NCBI RefSeq assembly: GCF_009741445.1
Contig: NZ_CP046507.1
Location: 248,001-312,000, forward strand
Direction of reading: 5' to 3'
From: Mycobacterium avium subsp. avium
GTDB lineage: Bacteria; Actinomycetota; Actinomycetes; Mycobacteriales; Mycobacteriaceae
DNA length: 64,000 nucleotides
Part shown: positions 24,197-32,788 of the stretch, piece by piece
How positions within the stretch are numbered: the first letter of the stretch is position 1
How the letters are laid out: each line of letters begins with the position of its first letter
Position numbers and translations under genes: made by a program
Notes under the pieces: model-generated
The model's database searches: none
What the model saw: the letters and a program-made list of their open reading frames with translations, nothing else
Told to the model about the DNA's origin: nothing

Positions 24197-25825
24197 GTGT
24201 CCCGCAGTCGCGCGCCAACGACGCTGCTCACCGCCATCGCGGCGACGGTCGTCCTCGTCTCGTGGGTGGGCGACGCCACCCGGGACCGCGGCGCCGCCGG
24301 CGCGCCACCGGCCCGCGGCACCCAGCTCACCGAGCAGCCGCTGATCGGGCTGGGGGCCGGCGTCACGGTTCGCGAGATCAGCCAGCAGACGCCGTTTTCC
24401 CTGGTCGCCCTGACCGGTGACCTTGCCGGCACGTCGACGAGGGTGCGCGCCCGGCGTCGCGACGGTTCCTGGGGGCCCTGGTATCAGACCGAGTACGAAA
24501 CCGCCGCGCCCGACCCCGGCCACGCCGGCGGGGCAACCGAGGGGCCGCGCGGGACGGACCCGGTCTTCGTCGGCATCACCACCACCGTGCAGATCGCGGT
24601 CACCCGCCCGCTCGACGCGCCGGCGACCCAGCCGCCCCCGCGCCCGGCCGACGACCTGGGCTACAGGCCGGCCTCGCGGGAGCAACCGTTCGGGCAGAAC
24701 ATCTCGGCCGTGCTCATCTCGCCGCCGCAAGCGCCGTCCGAAACGCATTGGACGCCCCCGTCCGGGGTGGTGATGCCCGGGCAGGCGCCACCGATCATCA
24801 GCCGGGCCGAGTGGGGCGCCGACGAATCGCTGCGCTGCGGAAGTCCGCAGTACGACAACGGGATTCGCGCCGCAGTCGTGCACCACACCGCGGGCAGCAA
24901 CGACTACTCGCCGCTGGAATCGGCCGGCATCGTCAAGGCCATCTACACCTACCACAGCAAGACGCTGGGCTGGTGCGACATCGCCTACAACGCGCTGGTC
25001 GACAAGTACGGCCAGGTGTTCGAGGGCAGCGCCGGGGGCCTCACCAAGGCGGTCGAGGCGTTCCACACCGGCGGGTTCAACCGCAACACTTGGGGCGTGG
25101 CGATGATCGGCAACTTCGACGACGTGCCGCCGACGCCGGTGCAGTTGCGCGCCGTGGGCCGGCTGCTCGGCTGGCGCCTGGGCATGGACGGCGTCGACCC
25201 CAAGGGCACCGTGCAACTGGAGTCCGCCGGCAGCCACTACACCACCTACGCGGCCGGCACCGTCGCCACGCTGCCGACCATCTTCACCCACCGCGACGTG
25301 GGCAACACCGACTGCCCGGGCAACGCGGCCTACGCGCTGATGGACGAGATACGGGATATCGCAGCGCATGTCAACGATCCGCCGGAAGAGCTGATCAAGG
25401 CGCTGCAGGGTGGGGCGATCTACGCGCACTGGCAGGAGATCGGCGGGATGAACAGCGTGCTGGGGGCGCCGACCGCGCCGGAGGACAGCGCGGCGGACGA
25501 CGCCCGCTTCGTCACCTTCGTCCGGGGCGCGATGTACTGGTCGCCGCAGACCGGCGCCCAGCCGGTCACCGGCGCGATCTACGACGCCTGGGGCTCACAG
25601 AGCTACGAGCGCGGCCCGCTCGGCCTGCCCACCAGCGCGGAAATCCAAGAGCCGCTGCAGATTACCCAGAACTTCCAGCACGGCACGCTGAACTACGAGC
25701 GGCTGACCGGTAACGTGACCGAGGTGCTGGACGGGATCACCACCCCGCTGGCCACCCAATTGCCAAGCGGCCCAACGGTTCCGGCCGAACACTTCTCGCT
25801 GCCGACCCACCCGGCGGCGACGTAG
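24197..25825 (+). CDS. csp: Secreted amidase/PGRP-domain protein with LGFP repeats (Rv3811 homologue)
   Basis: This 542-aa protein has an N-terminal signal-anchor (about 8-28) and a long linker, then a peptidoglycan-recognition/type-2 amidase domain (about 195-400) and C-terminal LGFP-like repeats. The zinc ligands of the amidase family are visible: His in VVHHTAGSN, then His and Cys in FTHRDVGNTDCPG. The domain begins IISRAEWGADESLRC. LGFP-type repeats such as HWQEIGGMNSVLGAPT and GPLGLPTSAE suggest cell-wall association. The expected reaction is hydrolysis of the N-acetylmuramoyl-L-alanine bond; activity is inferred from the family. GTG 24197 is chosen because it gives the signal sequence. 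It stands between the erp terminator and the convergent HAD gene. Confidence 0.88.
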   Translation: MSRSRAPTTLLTAIAATVVLVSWVGDATRDRGAAGAPPARGTQLTEQPLIGLGAGVTVREISQQTPFSLVALTGDLAGTSTRVRARRRDGSWGPWYQTEYETAAPDPGHAGGATEGPRGTDPVFVGITTTVQIAVTRPLDAPATQPPPRPADDLGYRPASREQPFGQNISAVLISPPQAPSETHWTPPSGVVMPGQAPPIISRAEWGADESLRCGSPQYDNGIRAAVVHHTAGSNDYSPLESAGIVKAIYTYHSKTLGWCDIAYNALVDKYGQVFEGSAGGLTKAVEAFHTGGFNRNTWGVAMIGNFDDVPPTPVQLRAVGRLLGWRLGMDGVDPKGTVQLESAGSHYTTYAAGTVATLPTIFTHRDVGNTDCPGNAAYALMDEIRDIAAHVNDPPEELIKALQGGAIYAHWQEIGGMNSVLGAPTAPEDSAADDARFVTFVRGAMYWSPQTGAQPVTGAIYDAWGSQSYERGPLGLPTSAEIQEPLQITQNFQHGTLNYERLTGNVTEVLDGITTPLATQLPSGPTVPAEHFSLPTHPAAT

Positions 25826-25851
25826 CGAGGCGCTAAGGCCGCTGCCCCCCG

Positions 25852-26667
25852 CTAAAGCCACCAGCGTTCCAGCACCCGGCCCACGCCGTCGTCGTTGTTG
25901 GCGGCGGTGATCTCGTCGGCGGCGGCCTGCACCTCGGGATGGGCATTGCCCATCGCCACGCCGTGGCCCGCCCAGCGCAGCATCGGCAGATCGTTGGGCA
26001 TGTCGCCGAACGCCACCACCTCCTCGCGGGCGATCTCCAGCGGCCGGGCGATCTCTTCGATGCCGGTGGCCTTGCTGATCCCCAGCGGCACGATCTCGAC
26101 CAGGCCGTTGTCCGTCGAGTAGGTGATGTCACCCTCGAGGCCGACGTGCTTGGCCAGCTCGGCGGCTATGTCGGAGCTGCGCGCCCCGGCCCGGTGAATC
26201 AGCAGCTTGATCGCCGGGGCGCTGAGCAGGTCCTCGATCGACACCTCGGTGTTGTCCGGATTCAGCCAGGCGTGCTCGTAACCCGGCGAGCTGATGAACT
26301 GCGGCGTCGCCGTGTCGTGGGCGCGTTCCCCGATCCGCTCGACGGCCAGCCCCGCCCCCGGGATGACCCGCGTGGCCAGCTCGGCCAGCTCGGCCAGGGT
26401 GTCGACGTCCAGCGTGCGGGCGGACAGCACCCGGTCGTTCGCCGGGTCGTAGATCACCGCGCCGTTGGCGCACACCGCGATCGGCGCGAAGCCCAGCGCG
26501 TCGACCACCGGGCGGATCCACCGCGGCGGGCGGCCTGTGGCCACCACGAACCGCGCGCCGCCGGCCACCGCGGCGCGGACCGCGGCCCGGGTGCGAGGGG
26601 TGATCCGCTCGTCGTCGTCGAACAGGGTGCCGTCGACGTCGCAGGCGATGAGCCGCGGCAGCGTCAT
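25852..26667 (-). CDS. HAD-superfamily (Cof-type) phosphatase (Rv3813c homologue)
   Basis: This 271-aa protein belongs to haloacid-dehalogenase subfamily IIB. Motif I is IACDVDGTLFDD (about 7-18), with nucleophile and acid Asp. Motif II is VVATGRPPRW near 43-52. The motif III Lys lies near GISKATGIEE, and motif IV is VAFGDMPNDLPML near 220-232. The Cof-type cap lies in the middle. Family members dephosphorylate small sugar or nucleotide phosphates, but the specific substrate cannot be read. It precedes the acyltransferase cluster in a different transcription unit order: the three PlsC-like genes lie upstream on the same strand, 28 nt away, so co-transcription is likely. Confidence 0.88.
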   Translation of the reverse strand: MTLPRLIACDVDGTLFDDDERITPRTRAAVRAAVAGGARFVVATGRPPRWIRPVVDALGFAPIAVCANGAVIYDPANDRVLSARTLDVDTLAELAELATRVIPGAGLAVERIGERAHDTATPQFISSPGYEHAWLNPDNTEVSIEDLLSAPAIKLLIHRAGARSSDIAAELAKHVGLEGDITYSTDNGLVEIVPLGISKATGIEEIARPLEIAREEVVAFGDMPNDLPMLRWAGHGVAMGNAHPEVQAAADEITAANNDDGVGRVLERWWL

Positions 26668-26695
26668 CGAAACCGCCCGCCTCGCCGGCCGGCGC

Positions 26696-27481
26696 TCAAT
26701 GCAGTCCGCTCTGGCGCTGTCCCGGCCGGGTGACGCCGTCGGTGCCGTACTTGCGCATCCGCTCCTGCAGCTCGGAGAGCCGCAGCGCCCGGGAGTCCTC
26801 CTGGGTGGGCGCGCCGCCGCCCAGCCGCCGCGGCACCCAGAACTCGTCCTTGGGGTGCGGGTACTCCTCCTGCACCCGGTACAGCAGGGCGTTCATCGCC
26901 TCCCGCAGCGCCGCGTTGAGCTGCTCGGGGGTGCCCCGCGGCGGCAGCGGCCGCCCGGCCGCCACGGTGATCGGCACCTTGTTGCGGAACACCTTCTTCG
27001 GGTGGTCCTTCGGCCAGATCCGGTGGGCGCCCCACACGATGATCGGGACGATGGGCACCTGCGCGGCCAGCGCCATGCGCGCCGCGCCGGTCTTGAACTC
27101 GCGCAGTTCGAAGCTGCGGCTGATGGTGGCCTCGGGATGCATGCCGATCAGCTCACCCTCGCGCATGCGCTGCACGGCCACGTCGAACGCGTCGTGTCCC
27201 GACCTGCGGTCCACCGGGATCAGCCGGGCGTGCTTGATGACGTAATTGACCGCCTTCACGTCGGCCATCTCGGCCTTGATCATGAAGTAGGCGCGGCGGT
27301 GCCGCTCCCGCACCGCCATCAGCGTCGGCAGCCAGTCCAGGTAGCTGGTGTGGTTCTGGGCGAGCAGGGCGCCGCCGTGGGCGGGAATGTTCTCCAAACC
27401 CTGGTAGGTGAACTTGGTTCCCTGCATCGCGACCAGCGGCGGAACAACCCACTCCCCCAGCCGGTAGAACCCCTCGGCCAT
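26696..27481 (-). CDS. PlsC-family 1-acyl-sn-glycerol-3-phosphate acyltransferase-like protein (Rv3814c homologue)
   Basis: This 261-aa member of the lysophosphatidate acyltransferase family has the catalytic NHTSYLDWLP (HxxxxD, about 41-50). The phosphate-binding block EGELIGMHPEATISRSFELREFK is near 111-133 and the IVPIIVWGAHRIW block near 146-158. The C-terminus is distinctive of the trio, with WVPRRLGGGAPT followed by a charged tail. It is third in transcription order of three tandem paralogues, 13 nt after its neighbour. It probably acylates a glycerolipid or another lipid headgroup at the inner face of the membrane; the acceptor is not known. Confidence 0.88.
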   Translation of the reverse strand: MAEGFYRLGEWVVPPLVAMQGTKFTYQGLENIPAHGGALLAQNHTSYLDWLPTLMAVRERHRRAYFMIKAEMADVKAVNYVIKHARLIPVDRRSGHDAFDVAVQRMREGELIGMHPEATISRSFELREFKTGAARMALAAQVPIVPIIVWGAHRIWPKDHPKKVFRNKVPITVAAGRPLPPRGTPEQLNAALREAMNALLYRVQEEYPHPKDEFWVPRRLGGGAPTQEDSRALRLSELQERMRKYGTDGVTRPGQRQSGLH

Positions 27482-27494
27482 CTCTTCTCCTTCG

Positions 27495-28274
27495 CTACCG
27501 GCCCGGACGCCCGGCCCGGTTCGCGGCCTTCTTCGCCGCTGCTGCGGCCGCTCGGGCCGCCGCCTCGTCTGCCTCCATCCGGGCCGCCTCCGCCGGCGTC
27601 GGCGCCGTGCCGCCCAGCCGGCGCGGCACCCAGTACGCCCCGGGCTGCATCGGGTAATGCTGCTGCGCCTGGTGCAGCAGCGTGGTCATCGCGTCGCGCA
27701 GCGCGGCGTCGGTCTGCGCGATGTCCTCGCGCGCCCGCAACGGCGCGCCTACCTGCACGGTGATCGGTATCTTGGCCCGGCCCAGTGTACGTGGATGGTC
27801 CTTGGTCCAGATCCGGTGCGCGCCCCAGACGATCAGCGGGATGATCGGCACGTCGGCGTCGATGGCCATCCGGGCCGCGCCGGTCTTGAACTCCTTGAGC
27901 TCGAAGCTGCGGCTGATGGTGGCCTCCGGGTAGACGCCCACCAACTCGCCCTCGCGCAGCCGCTGCACGGCCACCGCGTAGGCGCCGGCGCCGGCGCCGC
28001 GGTCCACCGGAATGGTGCGGGTGTGCTTGATCAGGAAGTTGACCACCTTCACCTGCTGCATCTCGGCCTTGATCATGAACCGCAGGCGTCGCCCCCGGCG
28101 ATGCACGGCCAGCCCGGCGGGCAGGAAGTCGACGTAGCTGGTGTGGTTGATCGCCACCACGGCGCCGCCGCGCTCGGGGATGTTCTCCTCACCGTGGTAG
28201 GTGATCTCGGTGCCGGTGGCCTTCACCGCCAGCACAGCCAGGAGCTCGAGGGCGCGGAAGGTCGGCTCCACCAT
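27495..28274 (-). CDS. PlsC-family acyltransferase-like protein (Rv3815c homologue)
   Basis: This 259-aa paralogue of the two flanking genes has the catalytic NHTSYVDFLPAG (about 43-54). It also carries EGELVGVYPEATISRSFELKEFK and IIPLIVWGAHRIWTKDHP, and ends WVPRRLGGTAPTPAEAA plus an Ala-rich tail. Its differences from the neighbours lie mainly in the acceptor side around the substrate-lining loops and in the C-terminus, which could mean different acyl or acceptor choice. The gaps are 13 nt to the next gene and 6 nt from the previous one, so the trio is an operon. Confidence 0.88.
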   Translation of the reverse strand: MVEPTFRALELLAVLAVKATGTEITYHGEENIPERGGAVVAINHTSYVDFLPAGLAVHRRGRRLRFMIKAEMQQVKVVNFLIKHTRTIPVDRGAGAGAYAVAVQRLREGELVGVYPEATISRSFELKEFKTGAARMAIDADVPIIPLIVWGAHRIWTKDHPRTLGRAKIPITVQVGAPLRAREDIAQTDAALRDAMTTLLHQAQQHYPMQPGAYWVPRRLGGTAPTPAEAARMEADEAAARAAAAAAKKAANRAGRPGR

Positions 28275-28280
28275 CGATCA

Positions 28281-29048
28281 CTACTCCGGCGCCCCTGCGG
28301 ACTGTCCCCGGCGCGCCGCCCGCGCGGCCGCCTCCTCGGCGTCCAACCGGGCCGCTTCGGCCAGCGACGGGGCGCCGCCGCCCAGCCGGTGCGGCACCCA
28401 GAACTCCCCGGCCGGGTGGGGGCCGTACATCTCCTGCGCGCGTTCCAGCAGGTGCTGCATCCGCGAGTGCAGCAGCCCCTTGAGCTCCTCGACGCCCAGG
28501 GTCGGCTGGATGGGCTCGCCGACCAGCACGATGATCGGCACCTTGGGCCGCCACAGCTTCTTGGGGTGGTCCTTGGTCCAGATGCGCTGGGCGCCCCAGA
28601 CGATGTGCGGGACGATCGGCACCCCGGCCTCGACGGCCATCCGGGCCGCACCGGACTTGAACTCCTTGATCTCGAAGCTGCGGCTGATGGTGGCCTCGGG
28701 GTAAACCCCGACCAGCTCGCCGTCTTTGAGGTTGCGCACCGCCGCCTCGTAGGAGGCGGCCCCGTCCTGGCGGTTCACCGAGATGTGGCGCAGGCTGCGC
28801 ATGATGGGCCCGGTGATCTTGTGGTCGAAGACCTCCTGCTTGGCCATGAACCGCACCTTGCGGCCAAGGCCCTGCTTGTAGGCGGGCAGACCCGCGAAGG
28901 TGAAGTCCAGGTAGCCGGTGTGGTTGATGGCGATGACGGCACCGCCGCTCTTCGGCAGGTTCTCCACGCCCGTGATCGTGATCTTCAGGCCCTGGACGCG
29001 CCAGATCAGGCGGGCAAGCTGTATGACAGTCCCGTACACCGGTTCCAC
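28281..29048 (-). CDS. PlsC-family acyltransferase-like protein (Rv3816c homologue)
   Basis: This is the first gene of the tandem trio, 255 aa. NHTGYLDFTFAG (about 42-53) supplies the HxxxxD motif, with Gly where the sister genes have Ser. It also has DGELVGVYPEATISRSFEIKEFK, IVPHIVWGAQRIWTKDHPKK and an ending WVPHRLGGGAPSLAEAARLD. The fixed blocks are nearly identical in all three genes, which points to local duplication followed by specialisation. An AGP acyltransferase role is the family default, not demonstrated. Confidence 0.88.
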   Translation of the reverse strand: MEPVYGTVIQLARLIWRVQGLKITITGVENLPKSGGAVIAINHTGYLDFTFAGLPAYKQGLGRKVRFMAKQEVFDHKITGPIMRSLRHISVNRQDGAASYEAAVRNLKDGELVGVYPEATISRSFEIKEFKSGAARMAVEAGVPIVPHIVWGAQRIWTKDHPKKLWRPKVPIIVLVGEPIQPTLGVEELKGLLHSRMQHLLERAQEMYGPHPAGEFWVPHRLGGGAPSLAEAARLDAEEAAARAARRGQSAGAPE

Positions 29049-29074
29049 AGCCGTCCAGCCTAGTGCGCCGGACC

Positions 29075-29218
29075 GTGAGCCGCCTCAAGCGCCGGAAAGA
29101 GCCGACCGCTGACTTGCCGTCCGTGCGGGTCGATCAGCTGGGCGGCGTCGAGCCCGACGGCTTCTACCGGCGGTTGTGGCAGGCCGACGACGAGGACCGG
29201 GACGTCGCCGCGCGCTAG
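29075..29218 (+). CDS. Candidate 47-aa small protein
   Basis: GTG 29075 opens a 47-codon frame ending TAG at 29218, reading VSRLKRRKEPTADLPSV, then VDQLGGVEPDGFYRRLW and a very acidic end. About 44 of 47 codons end in G or C, matching real genes here. The peptide is hydrophilic with no membrane segment and no recognised domain. It lies between the divergent acyltransferase operon and the MBL-Rieske gene. M. tuberculosis has a larger phosphotransferase-like gene (Rv3817) at this spot, so this might be a replacement or an unrelated ORF. Confidence 0.45.
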   Translation: MSRLKRRKEPTADLPSVRVDQLGGVEPDGFYRRLWQADDEDRDVAAR

Positions 29219-29278
29219 GCTCGGGGGCGCAGACGCCGTACACCCCTCGGCAGGCCCGACGTCCCCCGGAAGGTATTT

Positions 29279-30817
29279 GTGCAGGTCACCAGCGTAGGCC
29301 ACGCCGGATTTCTGATCCGGACCCAGGCGGGCAGCATCCTGTGCGACCCCTGGGTCAATCCCGCCTACTTCGCGTCCTGGTTCCCGTTCCCGGACAACAG
29401 CACCCTGGACTGGGACCAGCTGGGCGATTGCGACTACCTCTACGTGTCGCACCTGCACAAGGACCACTTCGACGCGAAGAACCTGGCCGAGCACGTCAAC
29501 AAGGACGCGGTGGTGCTGCTGCCGGAGTTTCCGGTGCCGGATCTGCGAAACGCGTTGCAGGAGCTCGGGTTTCACCGGTTCTTCGAGACGGCCGACTCGG
29601 TCAAGCACCGGGTCGGCGGCCTCGACGTGATGATCATCGCCCTGCGCGCCCCCGCCGACGGCCCGATCGGCGATTCGGCGCTGGTCGTATCCGACGGCAG
29701 CACAACGCTTTTCAACATGAACGACGCCCGGCCGGTGGAACTCGACGTGCTGGCGTCCGAATTCGGGCACATCGACGTGCACCTGCTGCAGTACTCCGGG
29801 GCCATCTGGTATCCGATGGTCTACGACATGCCGGCCCGCGCCAAGGAGTCGTTCGGCATCCAGAAGCGGCAGCGCCAGATGGACCGCGCCCGCCAGTACC
29901 TCGCCCAGGTGGGGGCGACGTGGGTGGTGCCCTCGGCCGGGCCGCCCTGCTTCTTGGATCCGGAGTTGCGCCACCTCAACGACGACCACGGCGACCCGGC
30001 CAACATCTTCCCCGACCAGATGGTGTTTTTGGAGCAGATGCGCGCCCACGGGCAAGGCGGCGGCCTGCTGATGATCCCCGGCTCGACCGCCGACTTCAGC
30101 GGATCCACCCTGAACTCGCTGCATCATCCGCTGCCCACCGCCGAGGTGGAGGCCATCTTCACCACCGGCAAGGCCGACTACATCGCCGCCTACGCCGAGC
30201 GGATGGCGCCGGTGATCGCCGCGGAGCGGGCCGGGTGGGCGCCGGCCACCGGGGAGCCGCTGCTGGAGCCGCTGCGCGCCCTGTTCGAACCGGTCATGTC
30301 GCAAAGCGACGAGATCTGCGACGGCATCGGCTACCCGGTGGAGCTGGTGCTCGGGCCCGAGCGGGTGATCCTGGATTTCCCGAAACGCACGGTGCGAGAA
30401 CCGATTCCGGACGAGAAGGTCCGCTACGGCTTTACCATAGCACCGGAGCTGGTGCGCACCGTGCTGCGCGATCGGGAGCCGGACTGGGTCAACACCATCT
30501 TCCTGTCCACCCGGTTCAAGGCCTGGCGCGTCGGCGGCTACAACGAATACCTGTACACCTTCTTCAAATGCCTGACCGACGAACGAATCGCCTACGCCGA
30601 CGGCTGGTTCGCCGAAACCCACGACAACTCGGCGTCGATCACGTTGGACGGCTGGCAGATTCAGCGCCGCTGCCCCCACCTGAAGGCCGATCTTTCGAAA
30701 TTCGGTGTGGTAGAGGGCAACACGTTGACCTGCAACCTGCACGGGTGGCAGTGGCGGCTGGACGACGGGCGCTGCCTGACCGCGAAGGGGCACCAGCTGC
30801 GGAGTTCGCGGGCGTGA
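29279..30817 (+). CDS. Metallo-beta-lactamase fold / Rieske [2Fe-2S] fusion protein (Rv3818 homologue)
   Basis: This 512-aa two-domain protein starts at GTG 29279. The N-terminal domain is a metallo-beta-lactamase-like hydrolase (UlaG/RomA type), with GHAGFLIRTQAGSILCDPWVNP and the metal motif SHLHKDHFD (about 61-69). The C-terminal end is a Rieske domain in which CPH and CNLH, separated by 16 residues, supply the two Cys and two His of a [2Fe-2S] cluster (about 466-490), followed by GWQW. The pairing recalls CMP-Neu5Ac hydroxylase, which also joins an MBL fold to a Rieske domain, so an oxygenase or redox role is possible. No substrate is known to me. The next gene overlaps by 4 nt (GTGA). 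Confidence 0.85.
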   Translation: MQVTSVGHAGFLIRTQAGSILCDPWVNPAYFASWFPFPDNSTLDWDQLGDCDYLYVSHLHKDHFDAKNLAEHVNKDAVVLLPEFPVPDLRNALQELGFHRFFETADSVKHRVGGLDVMIIALRAPADGPIGDSALVVSDGSTTLFNMNDARPVELDVLASEFGHIDVHLLQYSGAIWYPMVYDMPARAKESFGIQKRQRQMDRARQYLAQVGATWVVPSAGPPCFLDPELRHLNDDHGDPANIFPDQMVFLEQMRAHGQGGGLLMIPGSTADFSGSTLNSLHHPLPTAEVEAIFTTGKADYIAAYAERMAPVIAAERAGWAPATGEPLLEPLRALFEPVMSQSDEICDGIGYPVELVLGPERVILDFPKRTVREPIPDEKVRYGFTIAPELVRTVLRDREPDWVNTIFLSTRFKAWRVGGYNEYLYTFFKCLTDERIAYADGWFAETHDNSASITLDGWQIQRRCPHLKADLSKFGVVEGNTLTCNLHGWQWRLDDGRCLTAKGHQLRSSRA

Positions 30818-31149
30818 ACGAGACCTACGACGACGGCCTGGTCCAGTTGGACCGGGCGGCGATCACGTTGCGCCGCTACCATTTTCCGTCGGGCACGTCC
30901 AAGGTGATCGCGCTGGACGCGATCCGCGGGTATAAAGCCGAGCCGCTGGGCATCTTCATGCACCGGTTCCGGGTCTGGGGCAGCTCAGATCTGCGCCGCT
31001 GGCTTCCGCTGGACATCGGCCGGCCGTTCAAGTCGACGTTGATCACGCTGGACGTGCCGGGCACCCGGCCCGCCCCGGCCTTCACGCCGGCGCGGCCCGA
31101 CGAGTTCACCGCCCTGCTGGACGAATTGCTCGCCCGGCGCGGCTCCTGA
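30814..31149 (+). CDS. Conserved small protein coupled to the MBL-Rieske gene (Rv3819 homologue)
   Basis: This 111-aa soluble protein is mostly predicted beta strands, with alternating hydrophobic residues in LVQLDRAAITLRRYHF and KVIALDAIRGYKAE. This is reminiscent of bacterial PH-like folds, but I cannot confirm the fold. GTG 30814 overlaps the preceding TGA (GTGA), so translation is coupled and the two products likely act together. It ends 1 nt from the stop of the convergent dehydrogenase gene. The function is unknown. Confidence 0.75.
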   Translation: MNETYDDGLVQLDRAAITLRRYHFPSGTSKVIALDAIRGYKAEPLGIFMHRFRVWGSSDLRRWLPLDIGRPFKSTLITLDVPGTRPAPAFTPARPDEFTALLDELLARRGS

Positions 31150-31150
31150 C

Positions 31151-32725
31151 TCAGCCGCTGCGGTCGGTCAGTGCCTGCCGCGCCGCGTTGTAGCCGGGGA
31201 TGAAGGTGATGCCCGGACCGCCGTGGCAGCCCGCGCTGCCCAGATACAGGCCCTCGATCGGGATCGGCTGGCCGAGGAAGCCGCGCGGACCGGGCCGGTT
31301 GGGCCCGACCTGGTTCGCGTTCAGCAGGCCGTGGCAGTAGTCGCCGCCGGGGGCGCCGAACATGACGCCCATGTGCCGGGGCGTGAAGGTGGTGTGCCGG
31401 ATGATGCTGTCCTCGAAATTCGGTGCCAGCCGGGTGATCTTGTCGATCACCCGTTGCCCCATCTCGATTTTCGCCTGGCCGTAGTCCACCTCGCCCTCGA
31501 TCGGGAACCACAACGCGAACGCCGACGCGGCGTGCTTGCCCTCCGGCGCCAGGCCGGGATCGTTCTGTGAGGGGATCTGCAGCACGACGGTCGGGTCGGC
31601 CGGAACGACGCCGCGCCGGGCCTGCTCCCACTGCTGCTGCACCTCCTCGGGCGTGCAGAACAGGCCGATCGAGGCCTGCATGGCCGGCTCGTTGAGCACC
31701 TGGTACGGCGCGGCGAACACCGGCGCCTCCTGCAGCGCGAAATGCATCTGCAGGTAGCTGCCGCGGTGGTCGATGCGCGCATAGCGCGCCCGCAGGTCGG
31801 CGGGCAGCGCGGCCGGATCGAGCAGCTCGTTGAGCGTGACGTCCGGCGCGATGCCGGAGACGACGATCGGGGCGCTCAGCGTCTCGCCCGACTCGGTGCG
31901 CACCCCGGTCACCCGTCCCCCGGACCCGGCGTGCTCGACCAGGATCTCGGTCACCTTGGTGCGCAACCGAAGTTCGCCGCCGTGGCGCTCCAGCACGTCG
32001 CACAGGTGCGAGGTAAGCGCGCCGATGCCGCCGCGCAGCTTCTTCATCTGCATGGTGTCGCCGTCCGGCACGCCGAGGCCGAACGCCAGCGCCGCGGCGC
32101 TGCCCGGGGTGGCCGGGCCGCGATAGAGCGTGTTGACGGCCAGCACGGTCATCGAGCCGCGCAGGGCGCCGTGCTTCTCGCGGTCGGGCAGGTAGCGGTC
32201 CAGGATGTCGGTGACCGACCCGAACAGCATGTCGTCGATCGCCGAGCGCTCGAATTCGTTTGTGGCGCAGGCATACATCTCGTCGAGACTCTTGGGCGGC
32301 GTGCCGGCCTCGAACCGGCCCAGCGCGCGGGTCGGGGCCTGGGCCCACGCCATCAGGCCGGCCATCCCGTTGACGGCGTCGGCCCCGTGCACCTCGTTGA
32401 GGTGGGTGAACAGCTTGACCGGGTCGCTGTATTGGACCAGCGGATCGTCCCCGACACCGCGCACCGCCACCGACATCACGTCCAAATCGATCGTCGGGAT
32501 GGTGTCCAGGCCCAGCTCGTCGACCACCGCCTGCGAGGTCGGAAACTGCACCGACCCGGCGATCTCGAACCGGTAGCCGTCGAAAAGCTCGACGGTGGAG
32601 GCCATCCCGCCGGCGTAGAGCTTGGCGTCCAGGCACAGGGTGCGCAGCCCGGCCTTCTGCAGCAGCACCGCGGCGGTCAGCCCGTTGTGGCCCGCGCCGA
32701 TGACGATCGCGTCGTAGTCATTCAT
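31151..32725 (-). CDS. FAD-dependent phytoene-desaturase-like oxidoreductase (Rv3829c homologue)
   Basis: This 524-aa flavoprotein of the phytoene dehydrogenase/carotenoid isomerase-like family starts MNDYDAIVIGAGHNGLTAAV, a classical GxGxxG dinucleotide fold (about 5-20), followed by AKLYAGGMAST. The C-terminal FAD motif is near LYLGSAGCHGGPGITFIPGYNAA, as in CrtI-like proteins. ATG 32725 is chosen; a longer frame to 32773 runs through the operator and is unlikely to be translated. The gene follows the TetR gene, and an inverted repeat matching the TetR promoter site lies directly upstream (32761-32788), so TetR control is likely. The substrate is unknown. Confidence 0.87.
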   Translation of the reverse strand: MNDYDAIVIGAGHNGLTAAVLLQKAGLRTLCLDAKLYAGGMASTVELFDGYRFEIAGSVQFPTSQAVVDELGLDTIPTIDLDVMSVAVRGVGDDPLVQYSDPVKLFTHLNEVHGADAVNGMAGLMAWAQAPTRALGRFEAGTPPKSLDEMYACATNEFERSAIDDMLFGSVTDILDRYLPDREKHGALRGSMTVLAVNTLYRGPATPGSAAALAFGLGVPDGDTMQMKKLRGGIGALTSHLCDVLERHGGELRLRTKVTEILVEHAGSGGRVTGVRTESGETLSAPIVVSGIAPDVTLNELLDPAALPADLRARYARIDHRGSYLQMHFALQEAPVFAAPYQVLNEPAMQASIGLFCTPEEVQQQWEQARRGVVPADPTVVLQIPSQNDPGLAPEGKHAASAFALWFPIEGEVDYGQAKIEMGQRVIDKITRLAPNFEDSIIRHTTFTPRHMGVMFGAPGGDYCHGLLNANQVGPNRPGPRGFLGQPIPIEGLYLGSAGCHGGPGITFIPGYNAARQALTDRSG

Positions 32726-32760
32726 GTCCCGACCTCCGCAAGGAGGCTCGCACGACGCCC

Positions 32761-32788
32761 CAAGTTTTGTCAATTATGACGAAACTTG
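32761..32788. promoter_or_regulatory. TetR-type operator B upstream of the oxidoreductase gene
   Basis: A 28-bp inverted repeat with arms CAAGTTTTGTCA and TGACGAAACTTG (one mismatch) around ATTA. It shares the core AAGTTTTGTCAAT with site A at 33434-33458. It overlaps the 3' end of the tetR gene and ends 36 nt upstream of the oxidoreductase ATG. Confidence 0.75.
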
